Assembly: GCA_946006895.1 (NCBI GenBank)
Contig: CAMFZO010000002.1
Span: forward strand, 1 to 31,582
DNA length: 31,582 nt
Origin: an uncultured Clostridia bacterium
Lineage (GTDB): Bacteria > Bacillota > Clostridia > Oscillospirales > Oscillospiraceae
Direction of reading: 5' to 3'
Made by a program: the position numbers and the translations under genes
Part shown: one piece after another, positions 18,024-26,377 of the stretch
How the letters are laid out: every line of letters begins with the position of its first letter
How positions within the stretch are numbered: position 1 is the stretch's first letter
Notes under the pieces: model-generated
What the model saw: only the letters and a program-made list of their open reading frames with translations
Databases searched by the model: none
What the model was told of the DNA's origin: nothing

Positions 18024-18516
18024 ATGTGTATAAGGTGCGCAACGCCTTTTTGGAGGTGATGCAGATCACGTTCGGGTAGCTTTTCAGCATTTCACGGATC
18101 TTCGGAAGCGCCTCCCGGTGGTATTTCTTTGTCCATTGCAAAAGCGCACGGACAGAGGCGAGGCTTTCCCATCTGCCGTCCCTGGGCCGGAGCAGCTTTC
18201 GCAGGAAGAACCGCCGTAGGATACGCCGCCTGCACAGACCCTGAGGCATATCCAGCAGATAAATGACGTCAGCCCGTGCAAAGCTCTGACTGACCCAGGC
18301 GTAATAGACGCCCTCGATGATCCAGTTGGGCTGAGCGGCCAGCTCTGAAAGCAGCCTGTCCCGGACTTCATCGGGCTGCTTCACCCCGTATTTTCCGGCG
18401 GTACGGTCCCAGCGCACGTCGTCCAGATCATAGTGTGGCAGGCCGTGTTTTTCGGCGAGACGTTCTGCCAGATAGCTTTTGCCGGAGCCGCTGGGGCCGA
18501 TAATGTGGATCCTCAT
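18022..18516 (-). CDS. P-loop NTPase, adenylate kinase/FlaR-like
   Basis: A 164-residue soluble protein with an N-terminal Walker A GPSGSGKS (7-14). LPHYDLDDVRWD (about 31-42) and PNWIIEGVYYAWV follow, then an arginine-rich stretch (about 109-128) that could act as a lid. The pattern is that of small kinase-like proteins often named DNA topology modulation protein or FlaR, whose substrate is not established. A GGGAGGAAG site precedes the ATG. It starts 13 nt after the ABC exporter gene ends, so it is probably the last gene of that transcript. The function is inferred only to the level of an NTP-dependent kinase-like fold. Confidence 0.8.
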   Translation of the reverse strand: MRIHIIGPSGSGKSYLAERLAEKHGLPHYDLDDVRWDRTAGKYGVKQPDEVRDRLLSELAAQPNWIIEGVYYAWVSQSFARADVIYLLDMPQGLCRRRILRRFFLRKLLRPRDGRWESLASVRALLQWTKKYHREALPKIREMLKSYPNVICITSKKALRTLYT

Positions 18517-18529
18517 GGCTTCCTCCCTG

Positions 18530-20353
18530 TCAGGACAGCTCGATCATGTTGGTATAGAGCTGATAGTACTTTCCCTTCTGCTCCAGCAGGTCGGCGTGGC
18601 TGCCGCGCTCGATGACCTTGCCGTTTTCCAGCACCAAAATGGCGTCGGCGTTGCGGACGGTGGAGAGGCGGTGGGCGATGACAAAGACCGTCCTGCCGCG
18701 CATCAGCCCGTCCAGGCCCCGCTCGATGAGCTTTTCCGTGCGGGTATCCACGGAGGAGGTGGCCTCGTCCAGAATCAGCACCGGTGCTTCGGAAACGGCG
18801 GCCCGCGCAATGGCCACCAACTGCCGCTGGCCCTGGCTCAGATTGGCGCCGTCGGAGACCAGCACCGTGTCATAGCCCTGGGGCATATGGGAGATGAAGT
18901 AGTGGGCGTTGGCAATCTTCGCGGCGCGGATGCAGTCCTCGTCTGTGGCATCCAAACGGCCGTAGCGAATATTCTCCATGACGGTTCCCGTGAACAGGTG
19001 GGTGTCCTGCAAAACGATGCCGAGGGAGCGCCGCAGGTCGTCCTTTTTGATGTCCCGCACGTCGATGCCGTCATAGGTGATCTGACCGGCCTGAATGTCA
19101 TAAAAGCGGTTGATCAGGTTGGTGATGGTGGTCTTTCCAGCGCCGGTGGAGCCGACAAAGGCGATTTTCTGGCCCGGGTGGGCGTAGAGGGACAGGTCCT
19201 GCAGCACCGGCTTCCCGGCCACGTAGGAGAAGTCCACATGGTGGAACTGTACGTCGCCCCGCAGGGGAATGGGGCCGCCCTCCGGCGGGATCCAGTCATA
19301 TTCGCTGCCGCTTTTTTTCAGCCGCACCTTGCCCTCGTCCACCTCCGGCGGACGGTCAAGAACATCGAAAATGCGTTCGGCACCTGCCAGAGCCAGCATG
19401 ATGGAGTTGAACTGCTCGGAGATTTGGCTGACCCGGTCGGCAAACTGGCGGATATACTGTAAAAAGGTGATGAGGACGCCGCCGGTGCCCTCTCCCGTGA
19501 GCCAAAGCACGCCGATGGCGCAGGTAATGGCATAGAAAATATGGGAGAGGTTGTTGAGAATGGGGCCGACCACGCTGGTGGCCGTCGTTGCGGTGGTGGA
19601 GGCGGCGCGGAGCGCTTCATTGATCGGCTCAAAATTCTCCATGACCTCGTTTTCATGGGTGAAGACCTTGATATCCCGCTGACCGGCGATCATCTCCTCA
19701 ATATAGCCGTTGACGGCGGCGGCGTGCTTCTGCTGAGCGCGGTAGGAACGGCTGCTGATACCGGTGGTGATGCGCACGGCGACGATCACCAGGGCTGCCA
19801 GCACCACCATGATGGCAAAGAGCTTCATGGAAAGCACCAGCATCATGGCAACAATGCCCACCAGGGAGACAACGGAGATCATCATCTGGGTGATGCTGTG
19901 CTGCAAAAGCTCGTTGGTGGCCTCGATGTCGTTGGTAAAATAGCTCATCAGGCTGCCGTGGGTGTTTTCGTCAAAGTAGCTGACGGGGAGCATCTGCATT
20001 TTGGCAAACAGCTCCGTGCGCAGATGGCGCATGATGACCGTGCTGCACTCCAGCATCAGACGGTTGAGCAGATAGTTGGTCACCACGCTGAGGACATAGA
20101 GCGTGCCCAGGCCGATGAGCAGCGCCAGGTATTTGGCGTAGGTCTCCTCCATACCCAGGCTGCTGGATTCCAGCAGATTGACCAGCGGCCGCATACAGTA
20201 GGAGGCGGCGATGGTGGCGCCGCAGTAGGCCAGAATGGAGGCCACGGCGCAGACCAGAATCACGCGGCAGTGCTTGAAGTAGCGGAACAGCCGCATAAGG
20301 GTACCCAGCGGGCTTTTGGCCTTTTTGTAATTCCGCAGTTCGATCCTAGCCAT
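18530..20353 (-). CDS. Heterodimeric ABC exporter, catalytically complete subunit
   Basis: A 607-residue half-transporter: an N-terminal six-helix type IV (ABC_membrane) exporter domain (about 20-330) and a C-terminal ATPase domain (about 360-600). Walker A is GSTGAGKT, Walker B is LILDEATSSVD with catalytic E530, and the H-loop histidine is H561 (AHRLST). The signature reads LSQGQ in place of LSGGQ. The partner encoded just upstream has the opposite pattern, so the two should form one dimer with a single fully active site, as in TM287/288 or BmrCD. The start overlaps the partner gene by 8 nt. Likely cargo is drugs, lipids or peptides, unassigned. Confidence 0.94.
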   Translation of the reverse strand: MARIELRNYKKAKSPLGTLMRLFRYFKHCRVILVCAVASILAYCGATIAASYCMRPLVNLLESSSLGMEETYAKYLALLIGLGTLYVLSVVTNYLLNRLMLECSTVIMRHLRTELFAKMQMLPVSYFDENTHGSLMSYFTNDIEATNELLQHSITQMMISVVSLVGIVAMMLVLSMKLFAIMVVLAALVIVAVRITTGISSRSYRAQQKHAAAVNGYIEEMIAGQRDIKVFTHENEVMENFEPINEALRAASTTATTATSVVGPILNNLSHIFYAITCAIGVLWLTGEGTGGVLITFLQYIRQFADRVSQISEQFNSIMLALAGAERIFDVLDRPPEVDEGKVRLKKSGSEYDWIPPEGGPIPLRGDVQFHHVDFSYVAGKPVLQDLSLYAHPGQKIAFVGSTGAGKTTITNLINRFYDIQAGQITYDGIDVRDIKKDDLRRSLGIVLQDTHLFTGTVMENIRYGRLDATDEDCIRAAKIANAHYFISHMPQGYDTVLVSDGANLSQGQRQLVAIARAAVSEAPVLILDEATSSVDTRTEKLIERGLDGLMRGRTVFVIAHRLSTVRNADAILVLENGKVIERGSHADLLEQKGKYYQLYTNMIELS

Positions 20354-22157
20354 GGGCCGTCACCTCCTGCTGCATCTGGCTGTCGTAGACGTCCCGGTAG
20401 ATGTGGCTGCGCTCCATGAGCTCGGCGTGGGTGCCCACATCCGACAGGCTGCCCTCGTCGAGGACCACGATGCGGTCACAGGTCATGATGGAGGCAATGC
20501 GCTGGGCAATGATGATTTTGGTCGTGCCCTTCAGGGAGGTGCGCAGGGCGCGGCGGATGTGCTCATCCGTCGCCATGTCCACGGCGCTGGTCGAGTCGTC
20601 CAGAATCAGGATTTTGGGCTTTTTGATGATGGCCCGGGCAATGCGCAGACGCTGCCGCTGACCGCCGGAGAGGTTGGTAGCGTCCTGCTCCAGCACCGTC
20701 TCGTAGCCCTCGGGGAAGCGGTCGATGTACTCGTCGGCACAGGCAATGGCGCAGGCCTCCTTCATGTCCTCCAAGGTGGCGTCTTTCTTGCCCCAGCGGA
20801 GATTGTCGGCAATGGTGCCGGAAAAGAGAGTGCCGTTTTGCAGGACCATGGAAACACCGCCGCGCAGGGCCTCCAGGGTGTAGTCCCTCACGTCCCTGCC
20901 GCCGACGCGGACCGTGCCGGAGAGGGCGTCATAAAAGCGGGGGATCAGGTTGACCAGGGTGGATTTTCCCTCGCCGGTGCCGCCGATGATGCCGATGGTC
21001 TCACCGCTTCGGATATGTAAGGTGATGTGCTGCAGGGCGGGCTTTTCGGCATCCTTGGAATAGCTGAAGGAGACATCCTCGAAGTCCACACTGCCGTCCC
21101 TGACCGGCTCGTCGGAGGGGCCGTCGGAAATATCCGCCTCTTCGTCAAAGACTTCGTTGATACGGACCAGAGAGGCCTGGGCGCGGGACATGGACATAAT
21201 GAGCCAGGAAAGCATGGTCAGGGCGTTGACGGCCTGGGTGGCGTAGCTGACCATGCTGATCAACTCGCCGGTCAGCAGTCCGGTGGTTTGGAAGATGATC
21301 TCTCTGCCGCCGAATAACAGCAGCAGCACAGTACACAGCCACATGATGCCCATTTGAATAGGGCCGGTCAGGGTGAACAGCCGTGCAGAGGACAGGTTGG
21401 CCTGCCGCAGGTTCTCCGCCGTCTGCTCAAAGCGCTCTGATTCATAATCGCCGCGGACGTAGGCCTTGACCACGCGGCTGCTGATGAGGTTTTCCTGCAC
21501 CGCCCGGTTCATGGCGTCCATCTTGATCAGCATGGCGCGGAAACGGGGCTGGCCGATCTTCATCAATATCACCAGCACAAGGGCCAGCACGGGAATGGCG
21601 ACCAGGAAGATCAGTGCCAGGTGCGGCGAGATGGTAAAGGCCATGACGGTGGCCATCGCCAGCATGATGGGGGAGCGGCTCACGGTGCGCAGAAGCTGAA
21701 GCATGGAGGTGCGCACGGTGTTGACGTCGGTGGTGGCGCGGGTGATGAGGCTGGGGGTGGAGAAATGATCCGTGTTGGAAAAGGAGAAGCTCTGGATCTT
21801 TTCCAGAAGATTGCTGCGCAGATTCTTTGCAAATCCCTGCCCGGCAATGGCGGAGAGACGGGCGCTGAGCAGCCCGAAGACCATGGAAAGGCAGGCGACT
21901 CCTACCATGATACCGCCGGCCACGAGGACAAAGGCGTTGCGGTCGTCAATGAGGGACTGGGGGAACAGGAACTTGAGCATGAAGTCCTCCTCCCGGTAAA
22001 GACCACCGTCCACAATGGCGGACATCAGCAGCGGGATGAAGATCTCCAAAATAACCTCACTCCAGCCGCAGACCGCCGCCGCGATGGTCCAGGCCCGGTA
22101 TTTTCCGAGGCATTTCCCCAGATGGCGGAACAGAGAGGGCTTTTTTTCTTTTTTGAT
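20346..22157 (-). CDS. Heterodimeric ABC exporter, degenerate-site subunit
   Basis: A half-transporter of about 603 residues if it starts at 22157. Walker A is GGTGEGKS (about 392-399) and the signature is canonical LSGGQRQR. Walker B reads LILDDSTSAVD, with D521 in place of the catalytic glutamate, and the H-loop histidine is Q552 (AQRIAS). These are hallmarks of the degenerate subunit of heterodimeric exporters. The first usual start codon is a TTG at 22049, but that would cut off much of the first membrane helix. The open frame continues upstream to 22169, and a perfect AGGAGG (22166-22171) sits 8 nt before an ATC codon at 22155-22157. I take that ATC, or a misread ATG, as the likely start. 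Confidence 0.9.
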   Translation of the reverse strand: MKKEKKPSLFRHLGKCLGKYRAWTIAAAVCGWSEVILEIFIPLLMSAIVDGGLYREEDFMLKFLFPQSLIDDRNAFVLVAGGIMVGVACLSMVFGLLSARLSAIAGQGFAKNLRSNLLEKIQSFSFSNTDHFSTPSLITRATTDVNTVRTSMLQLLRTVSRSPIMLAMATVMAFTISPHLALIFLVAIPVLALVLVILMKIGQPRFRAMLIKMDAMNRAVQENLISSRVVKAYVRGDYESERFEQTAENLRQANLSSARLFTLTGPIQMGIMWLCTVLLLLFGGREIIFQTTGLLTGELISMVSYATQAVNALTMLSWLIMSMSRAQASLVRINEVFDEEADISDGPSDEPVRDGSVDFEDVSFSYSKDAEKPALQHITLHIRSGETIGIIGGTGEGKSTLVNLIPRFYDALSGTVRVGGRDVRDYTLEALRGGVSMVLQNGTLFSGTIADNLRWGKKDATLEDMKEACAIACADEYIDRFPEGYETVLEQDATNLSGGQRQRLRIARAIIKKPKILILDDSTSAVDMATDEHIRRALRTSLKGTTKIIIAQRIASIMTCDRIVVLDEGSLSDVGTHAELMERSHIYRDVYDSQMQQEVTAHG

Positions 22158-22212
22158 GGGTATCGCCTCCTATTGCGGGACATTGCGCGCCTTTACGTGC
22201 GCGATTCTGAAT

Positions 22213-22241
22213 ATTATACCACTTCCGACGGAAAAAGACAA
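22213..22241 (-). promoter_or_regulatory. Promoter of the ABC exporter operon
   Basis: On the minus strand, TTGTCT (22241-22236) is followed by a 17-nt spacer and a perfect TATAAT (22218-22213), with a TG pair one base upstream as in an extended -10. Transcription would begin near 22206, about 50 nt before the proposed ATC start codon. It lies immediately downstream of the pot operon terminator. Confidence 0.85.
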
Positions 22242-22243
22242 GG

Positions 22244-22286
22244 AAAAAAGAGGCTGCCGCAGCACTCGAAACGTACTGCGGCAGCC
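22244..22286 (-). terminator. Intrinsic terminator of the pot operon
   Basis: An 11-bp stem GGCTGCCGCAG/CTGCGGCAGCC (22252-22262 with 22276-22286) has a 13-nt loop. On the minus strand TCTTTTTTCC follows. It lies 8 nt beyond the potD stop codon and just before the exporter promoter. Confidence 0.92.
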
Positions 22287-22293
22287 ATATTTC

Positions 22294-23496
22294 TTACTGT
22301 GCCTGCTTCCATTTCCGGCAGCGGCGGGCCTTTTTCCTGCGCTTGCGGAACTTGACGAAGCCCCACAGAAAAACCACCAGCACCACGGCGGCGATGGTCA
22401 GGATCAGGTAGACCGTCGTCGTAGTGTCTGCGGTCTTCACCGTCAGCCACAGGCTGTTCATCTCCTGAGTCCCCTCCAGAGAGAGGGAGGAAAAGCTCAG
22501 ACCGCGGGCCAAAGTTTCCGTGTCGGGATAGGCGATGGGGTCCGAGGCCACCTCCGGGTCCATAAACTCCTTGGCGGCGCTGCTGGGTGAGGAATACCCC
22601 AGGTATTCCAGATTCTGCCCGCAGACCTCCGGGTCGAGCAGGAAGTTGATAAAGGTCTCAGCCTCGGCCTTGTGTTCGCTTCCCTTGGGAATGCATACGG
22701 CGTCGACAAAGAGGTTGAAGCCCTCCTCCGGGTAGTAGAAGGCCAAATCGGGGTTTTCCTCCACCATGAGCAGGTAGTCGCCGGCGTAGTAAGGCGCGAT
22801 CCACGCCTCGCCGCGCTGCATTTTGTCAAAGACCTGGTCCATGACGTACATCTGCACCAGGGGTTTCTGCTCCCGCAGCAGATTGGCAGACAGGGTCAGC
22901 AGGGTGGAATCCTCCGTGTTGATGTCGTAGCCCAGCTCCAACTGCGCGATGGCGAAAGCGTCGCGGGGGTTGTCGAACATCAGGATCTTGCCCGCGTATT
23001 TTTCGTTCCACAGCAGCTCCCAGCCGCCGGTATCCGCCTCGTCAACGTATTTGGTGTTGTAGATGACGCCGACACCGCCCCAGGTGTAGGGCACGGAATA
23101 GACGCTGCCCGGGTCATAGGAGGGGTCGCGGAAGCTCTCGTCGATATACGCAAAGTTGGGAATGTTGGTCATGTCCAGCGGCTCCAGCATATCCTCGGCA
23201 ATGAGCTTTTCCACCATATAGTCCGACGGAATGATGATGTCAAAGAGGGAACCGCCGGTCTTGAGCTTGGTATACATGCTCTCGTTGCTGTCGTAGGTCA
23301 TGTAGTTGACCTTGATGTTGGGATAGGCCGCTTCAAATTCCTCAATCACATTGATGTAATCGTCGGTGCCGTCGGAGAGATACTGGCCCCAGTTATAGAC
23401 ATTGATGGTGACCGTATCTCCGGCAGCCTGCGCCTGGACGGGAAGAAGCGCCGTCAGAAGCACAAAGAGCAGGGCAATGGAGAGAAAACGCTTCAT
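22294..23496 (-). CDS. potD: Spermidine/putrescine-binding protein, C-terminally anchored
   Basis: A 400-residue extracellular solute-binding protein for polyamines. A cleavable signal peptide (about 1-24, ending AQA) has no lipobox cysteine. The mature domain shows INVYNWGQYLSDG, DIIIPSDYMVEKL and TWGGVGVIYNTKY, all typical of PotD. After the usual end of the domain there is a linker, a hydrophobic helix (about 359-381) and a very basic tail ending at residue 400. That arrangement would anchor the protein in the membrane by its C-terminus. It is the last gene of the operon, overlapping potC by 4 nt, and is followed by a strong terminator. Choice among polyamines cannot be read from the sequence. 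Confidence 0.94.
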   Translation of the reverse strand: MKRFLSIALLFVLLTALLPVQAQAAGDTVTINVYNWGQYLSDGTDDYINVIEEFEAAYPNIKVNYMTYDSNESMYTKLKTGGSLFDIIIPSDYMVEKLIAEDMLEPLDMTNIPNFAYIDESFRDPSYDPGSVYSVPYTWGGVGVIYNTKYVDEADTGGWELLWNEKYAGKILMFDNPRDAFAIAQLELGYDINTEDSTLLTLSANLLREQKPLVQMYVMDQVFDKMQRGEAWIAPYYAGDYLLMVEENPDLAFYYPEEGFNLFVDAVCIPKGSEHKAEAETFINFLLDPEVCGQNLEYLGYSSPSSAAKEFMDPEVASDPIAYPDTETLARGLSFSSLSLEGTQEMNSLWLTVKTADTTTTVYLILTIAAVVLVVFLWGFVKFRKRRKKARRCRKWKQAQ

Positions 23497-24320
23497 CTGC
23501 CCACCTCCTTTTGCAGCCCGTGGGCCTTTTTCCGCTTGGTCTTATCCCGCGCCTGCATGAGGTTCATCACGACCATGAGAAGCAGGATCGTAATGAAGAT
23601 CAGGGTAAACATGGCGTAGACCTTGGGCTGGATGGGCTTTTTGGTGTAGCTGTAAATCTCCACCGGCAGGGTGACAAAGCCGGAGCCGGTGACGAAATAG
23701 GAGATGACGAAGTCGTCCAGCGACATGGTGAAGGCCATCAGCGCGCCGGAGAGGATGCCGGGCATGATCTCATGGAGGACGACCTTGAAGAAGGCCTGGA
23801 CCGGCGTGCAGCCCAGATCCAGCGCGGCCTCCGTCAGATCCGGGTCCATCTGCGACAGCTTGGGCATGACGTTGAGGATCACGTAGGGCAGGTTAAAGGT
23901 GATGTGGGCGATAAGCAGGGTCCAGAAGCCCAGCACCGCGTTAGTGCGCAGCAGGATGCCGACAAAGGCAAAGAGCAGCGCCATGGAAACGCCGGTGACG
24001 ATCTCCGGGTTGGTCATGGGGATGTTGGTCATGGTCATGACGGCCGAGCGCAGCCTTCCGCGCATGGAGTGGATGCCAAGGGCGGCCGCAGTGCCCATGA
24101 CCGTGGCCACCAGGCTGGACAGGACGGCGATGATGACCGAATTGCCCAGAAGGGACAGCAGGTGCTTGTCCCGGAACAGCTCCTTGTACTGGTCGAAGGT
24201 AAAGCCGCTGAAAACGGCGATGTCCGTGCCCTTGTTGAAGGAGGCGACGGCCAGGACGATCATGGGAATGTAGAGGAAAATAAACACCAGGGCGGTGAAA
24301 ACACGATTGACCTTTCTCAT
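23493..24320 (-). CDS. potC: Spermidine/putrescine ABC permease PotC
   Basis: A 275-residue inner permease subunit with six predicted helices, beginning with VFTALVFIFLYIPMIVLAV. The coupling-loop (EAA) motif lies within EAALDLGCTPVQAFFKVVLHEIMPGI (about residues 165-190), where it contacts the PotA ATPase. FTMSLDDFVISYFVTG is a PotC-type signature. The length is typical. The start codon overlaps the potB stop as ATGA, so translation is coupled. It works with PotB as the membrane channel of the polyamine importer. Confidence 0.95.
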   Translation of the reverse strand: MRKVNRVFTALVFIFLYIPMIVLAVASFNKGTDIAVFSGFTFDQYKELFRDKHLLSLLGNSVIIAVLSSLVATVMGTAAALGIHSMRGRLRSAVMTMTNIPMTNPEIVTGVSMALLFAFVGILLRTNAVLGFWTLLIAHITFNLPYVILNVMPKLSQMDPDLTEAALDLGCTPVQAFFKVVLHEIMPGILSGALMAFTMSLDDFVISYFVTGSGFVTLPVEIYSYTKKPIQPKVYAMFTLIFITILLLMVVMNLMQARDKTKRKKAHGLQKEVGR

Positions 24321-25141
24321 AACGTCACCATGCTTTCTTCGTCGTCCGAATCGGTGAAATGGTTCATAATGCCGACACAGACAAAGATAAGGACCATCAG
24401 CACCAGGGACAGGGCGGCGCCCAGATTGGGATTGTAGGCGGCCTTGAACTGGGACTCGATGACGTCGCCGATAAGAATGGTGCCGGGAGAGCCCAGCTTC
24501 TGAGAGATGTAGAAGGTGGAGACGGCAGGCACGAACACCATGGTGATGCCGGAGACGATGCCGGGTACCGACAGCGGCAGCGTGACCTTGGCAAAGACCT
24601 GGCGGCTGTTGCAGCCCAGGTCCTGAGCGGCCTCCACCAGCCGGTGATCGATCTTCATGATGACCGTGTAAAGCGGCAGGATCATGTAGGGCAGGTAGTT
24701 ATAGACCATGCCCAGAATCACCGCGCCGTTGTTGCGGATCAGCGGCAGCGCTGACAGGCCGATGGAGGTGAGAAAATTGTTGATGATACCCGTGTCCTCC
24801 AGCAGCGCGACCCAGGCCAGGGTCCGCAGCAGGAAGCTGATGCACATGGGCAGCATAATGAGCATCTGCAGCAGACGCTGGAGCGCCGGTTTGCAGTGGG
24901 CGATATAATAGGCCACGGGATAGCCGATGAGCAGACAGATGAGGGTGGCGAAAATGCTCAGCCAGATGGAGCGCAGGAAAATGGGCCAGTAGTTGGCGAA
25001 ATTCGCCAGGTTGGAGAGGGTGAATTCCCCCGTCACCGAGTCGGTCAGGGCATAGTAGAGCACCACGCCCAGAGGGATCAGGGTAAACAGCACCATCCAC
25101 AGCACATAGGGCCCGGAAAGCCATTTACTCTTATTCTTCAT
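24317..25141 (-). CDS. potB: Spermidine/putrescine ABC permease PotB
   Basis: A 274-residue permease subunit with six predicted helices. The start is LSGPYVLWMVLFTLIPLGVV, and the EAA coupling loop is EAAQDLGCNSRQVFAKVTLPLSVPG in the second half. I chose the ATG at 25141, which overlaps the end of potA by 11 nt and has GGAGG about 8 nt upstream; an in-frame ATG at 25174 would overlap potA by 44 nt. It pairs with PotC in the membrane. Confidence 0.94.
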   Translation of the reverse strand: MKNKSKWLSGPYVLWMVLFTLIPLGVVLYYALTDSVTGEFTLSNLANFANYWPIFLRSIWLSIFATLICLLIGYPVAYYIAHCKPALQRLLQMLIMLPMCISFLLRTLAWVALLEDTGIINNFLTSIGLSALPLIRNNGAVILGMVYNYLPYMILPLYTVIMKIDHRLVEAAQDLGCNSRQVFAKVTLPLSVPGIVSGITMVFVPAVSTFYISQKLGSPGTILIGDVIESQFKAAYNPNLGAALSLVLMVLIFVCVGIMNHFTDSDDEESMVTL

Positions 25142-26255
25142 CTTCCGTGACCTCCGCGTCCGCGATCTCATCATACTCTGCGGAATAGGAGCTGTAGTCG
25201 CCGAACATACCGGAATACTCGCTCTTGTGCATGATGTGGATGTCCTCGGGGTTCAGGCGGATGCCGATATGGGAGCCCTCGGGGCAGAAGTCTGTGGTCT
25301 GAATGAGCCATTTGAAGCCCTTGAAGTCCACGATGGTGTCATAGTGGACGCCCTTGAAGGTAACGGAGGTGACGGTGCCGCAGAGGTGGCCCTCGTCGGC
25401 ACTGACAATGTCAATATCCTCCGGGCGGATGACCACATCCACCGGCTCGTTGGGGGCAAAGCCCTTGTCCACGCAGGAGAAAACACGGCCGAAGAACTTG
25501 ACCTTGTAATCCTCCAGCATGACGCCGTCAAGGATGTTGGACTCGCCGATAAAGTCCGCCACGAAGGCGTTTTTCGGCTCGTTGTAAATATCCTCCGGCT
25601 TGCCGATCTGCTGAATCTTGCCCTTGTCCATCACGACGATGGTGTCAGACATGGTAAGCGCTTCCTCCTGGTCGTGGGTAACGTAGATGAACGTGATGCC
25701 CATGGCCTGTTGGATACGTTTCAGTTCGTTCTGCATATCCTTGCGCAGACGCAGATCCAACGCACCCAGAGGCTCGTCCAGAAGCAGGACCTTCGGACGG
25801 TTGACCAGCGCACGGGCAATGGCCACACGCTGCTGCTGGCCGCCGGAGAGGGAAGTGACCTTTCGGTTCTCAAATCCCTTGAGTGAAACGATCTCCAGCA
25901 TTTCCGTGACCCGTTCGTCGATCTCCGCCTCACTGAGCTTCGCGATCCGCAGACCGAAAGCGATATTGTCATAGACGTCCAGATGTGGGAACAGGGCGTA
26001 TCGCTGGAACACCGTGTTGATTTTTCGTTGGTAGGCGGGAACGTCATTGATGCGTTTCCCATCGAACAGAACATCGCCGGATGTCGGCGTCAGAAAGCCT
26101 CCGATGACACGAAGTGTAGTGGTCTTACCGCAGCCGCTGGGGCCGAGTAGGGTAAGAAATTCCTTGTCATTGATGTAGAGATTAATGGAATCCAGAATTC
26201 GTTCTCCATCAAACTCCATCACCAGGTTGGTCAAGCGGATCAGCTCTTGGGACAT
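25131..26255 (-). CDS. potA: Spermidine/putrescine ABC transporter ATPase PotA
   Basis: A 374-residue ATPase of the importer. Walker A GPSGCGKT is at 38-45, followed by the Q-loop within NTVFQRYALFPHLD, signature LSGGQQQR, Walker B LLLDEPLGALD and H-loop VTHDQEEA. A C-terminal TOBE-type regulatory domain (about 285-355) follows, then an acidic end. It is the first gene of potABCD. The ATG has GGGGGAGG upstream. The leader of about 56 nt contains a perfect hairpin followed by seven T, which suggests control before the first codon. Confidence 0.96.
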   Translation of the reverse strand: MSQELIRLTNLVMEFDGERILDSINLYINDKEFLTLLGPSGCGKTTTLRVIGGFLTPTSGDVLFDGKRINDVPAYQRKINTVFQRYALFPHLDVYDNIAFGLRIAKLSEAEIDERVTEMLEIVSLKGFENRKVTSLSGGQQQRVAIARALVNRPKVLLLDEPLGALDLRLRKDMQNELKRIQQAMGITFIYVTHDQEEALTMSDTIVVMDKGKIQQIGKPEDIYNEPKNAFVADFIGESNILDGVMLEDYKVKFFGRVFSCVDKGFAPNEPVDVVIRPEDIDIVSADEGHLCGTVTSVTFKGVHYDTIVDFKGFKWLIQTTDFCPEGSHIGIRLNPEDIHIMHKSEYSGMFGDYSSYSAEYDEIADAEVTEDEE

Positions 26256-26272
26256 GTATCCTCCCCCATTTC

Positions 26273-26308
26273 AAAAAAAGTAGTATCGTGTAGAATACCC
26301 ACGATACT
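26273..26308 (-). terminator. Terminator-like hairpin in potA leader
   Basis: Perfect 9-bp arms (AGTATCGTG 26282-26290 and CACGATACT 26300-26308) have a 9-nt loop. On the minus strand the hairpin is followed by AC and seven T. It begins only a few bases after the predicted transcription start and ends about 18 nt before the potA start codon. It could be an attenuator, an operator at the start site, or both. Confidence 0.75.
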
Positions 26309-26317
26309 CTAAACAGA

Positions 26318-26346
26318 AATATATATGGAATTGCCCCCAATGTCAA
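26318..26346 (-). promoter_or_regulatory. Promoter of the potABCD operon
   Basis: On the minus strand a perfect TTGACA (26346-26341) is followed by a 17-nt spacer and TATATT (26323-26318). The start of transcription is expected near 26311. The MITE-like element begins 32 bp upstream of the -35 box. Confidence 0.85.
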
Positions 26347-26377
26347 TGGATTTTTCAAAGTTTTTCGACAGTTTTTT

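Noticed and set aside
18479..20419. Two long plus-strand open frames (18479-19462 and 19541-20419) opposite the ABC exporter gene
   Set aside because: They lie antisense to a complete exporter with all ATPase motifs, and their products are His/Gly/Asp-rich with no recognisable family.
22672..24437. Plus-strand open frames opposite potD, potC and potB
   Set aside because: They are antisense shadows of a coherent potABCD operon. The minus strand has overlapping or nearly overlapping starts and stops and normal gene lengths.
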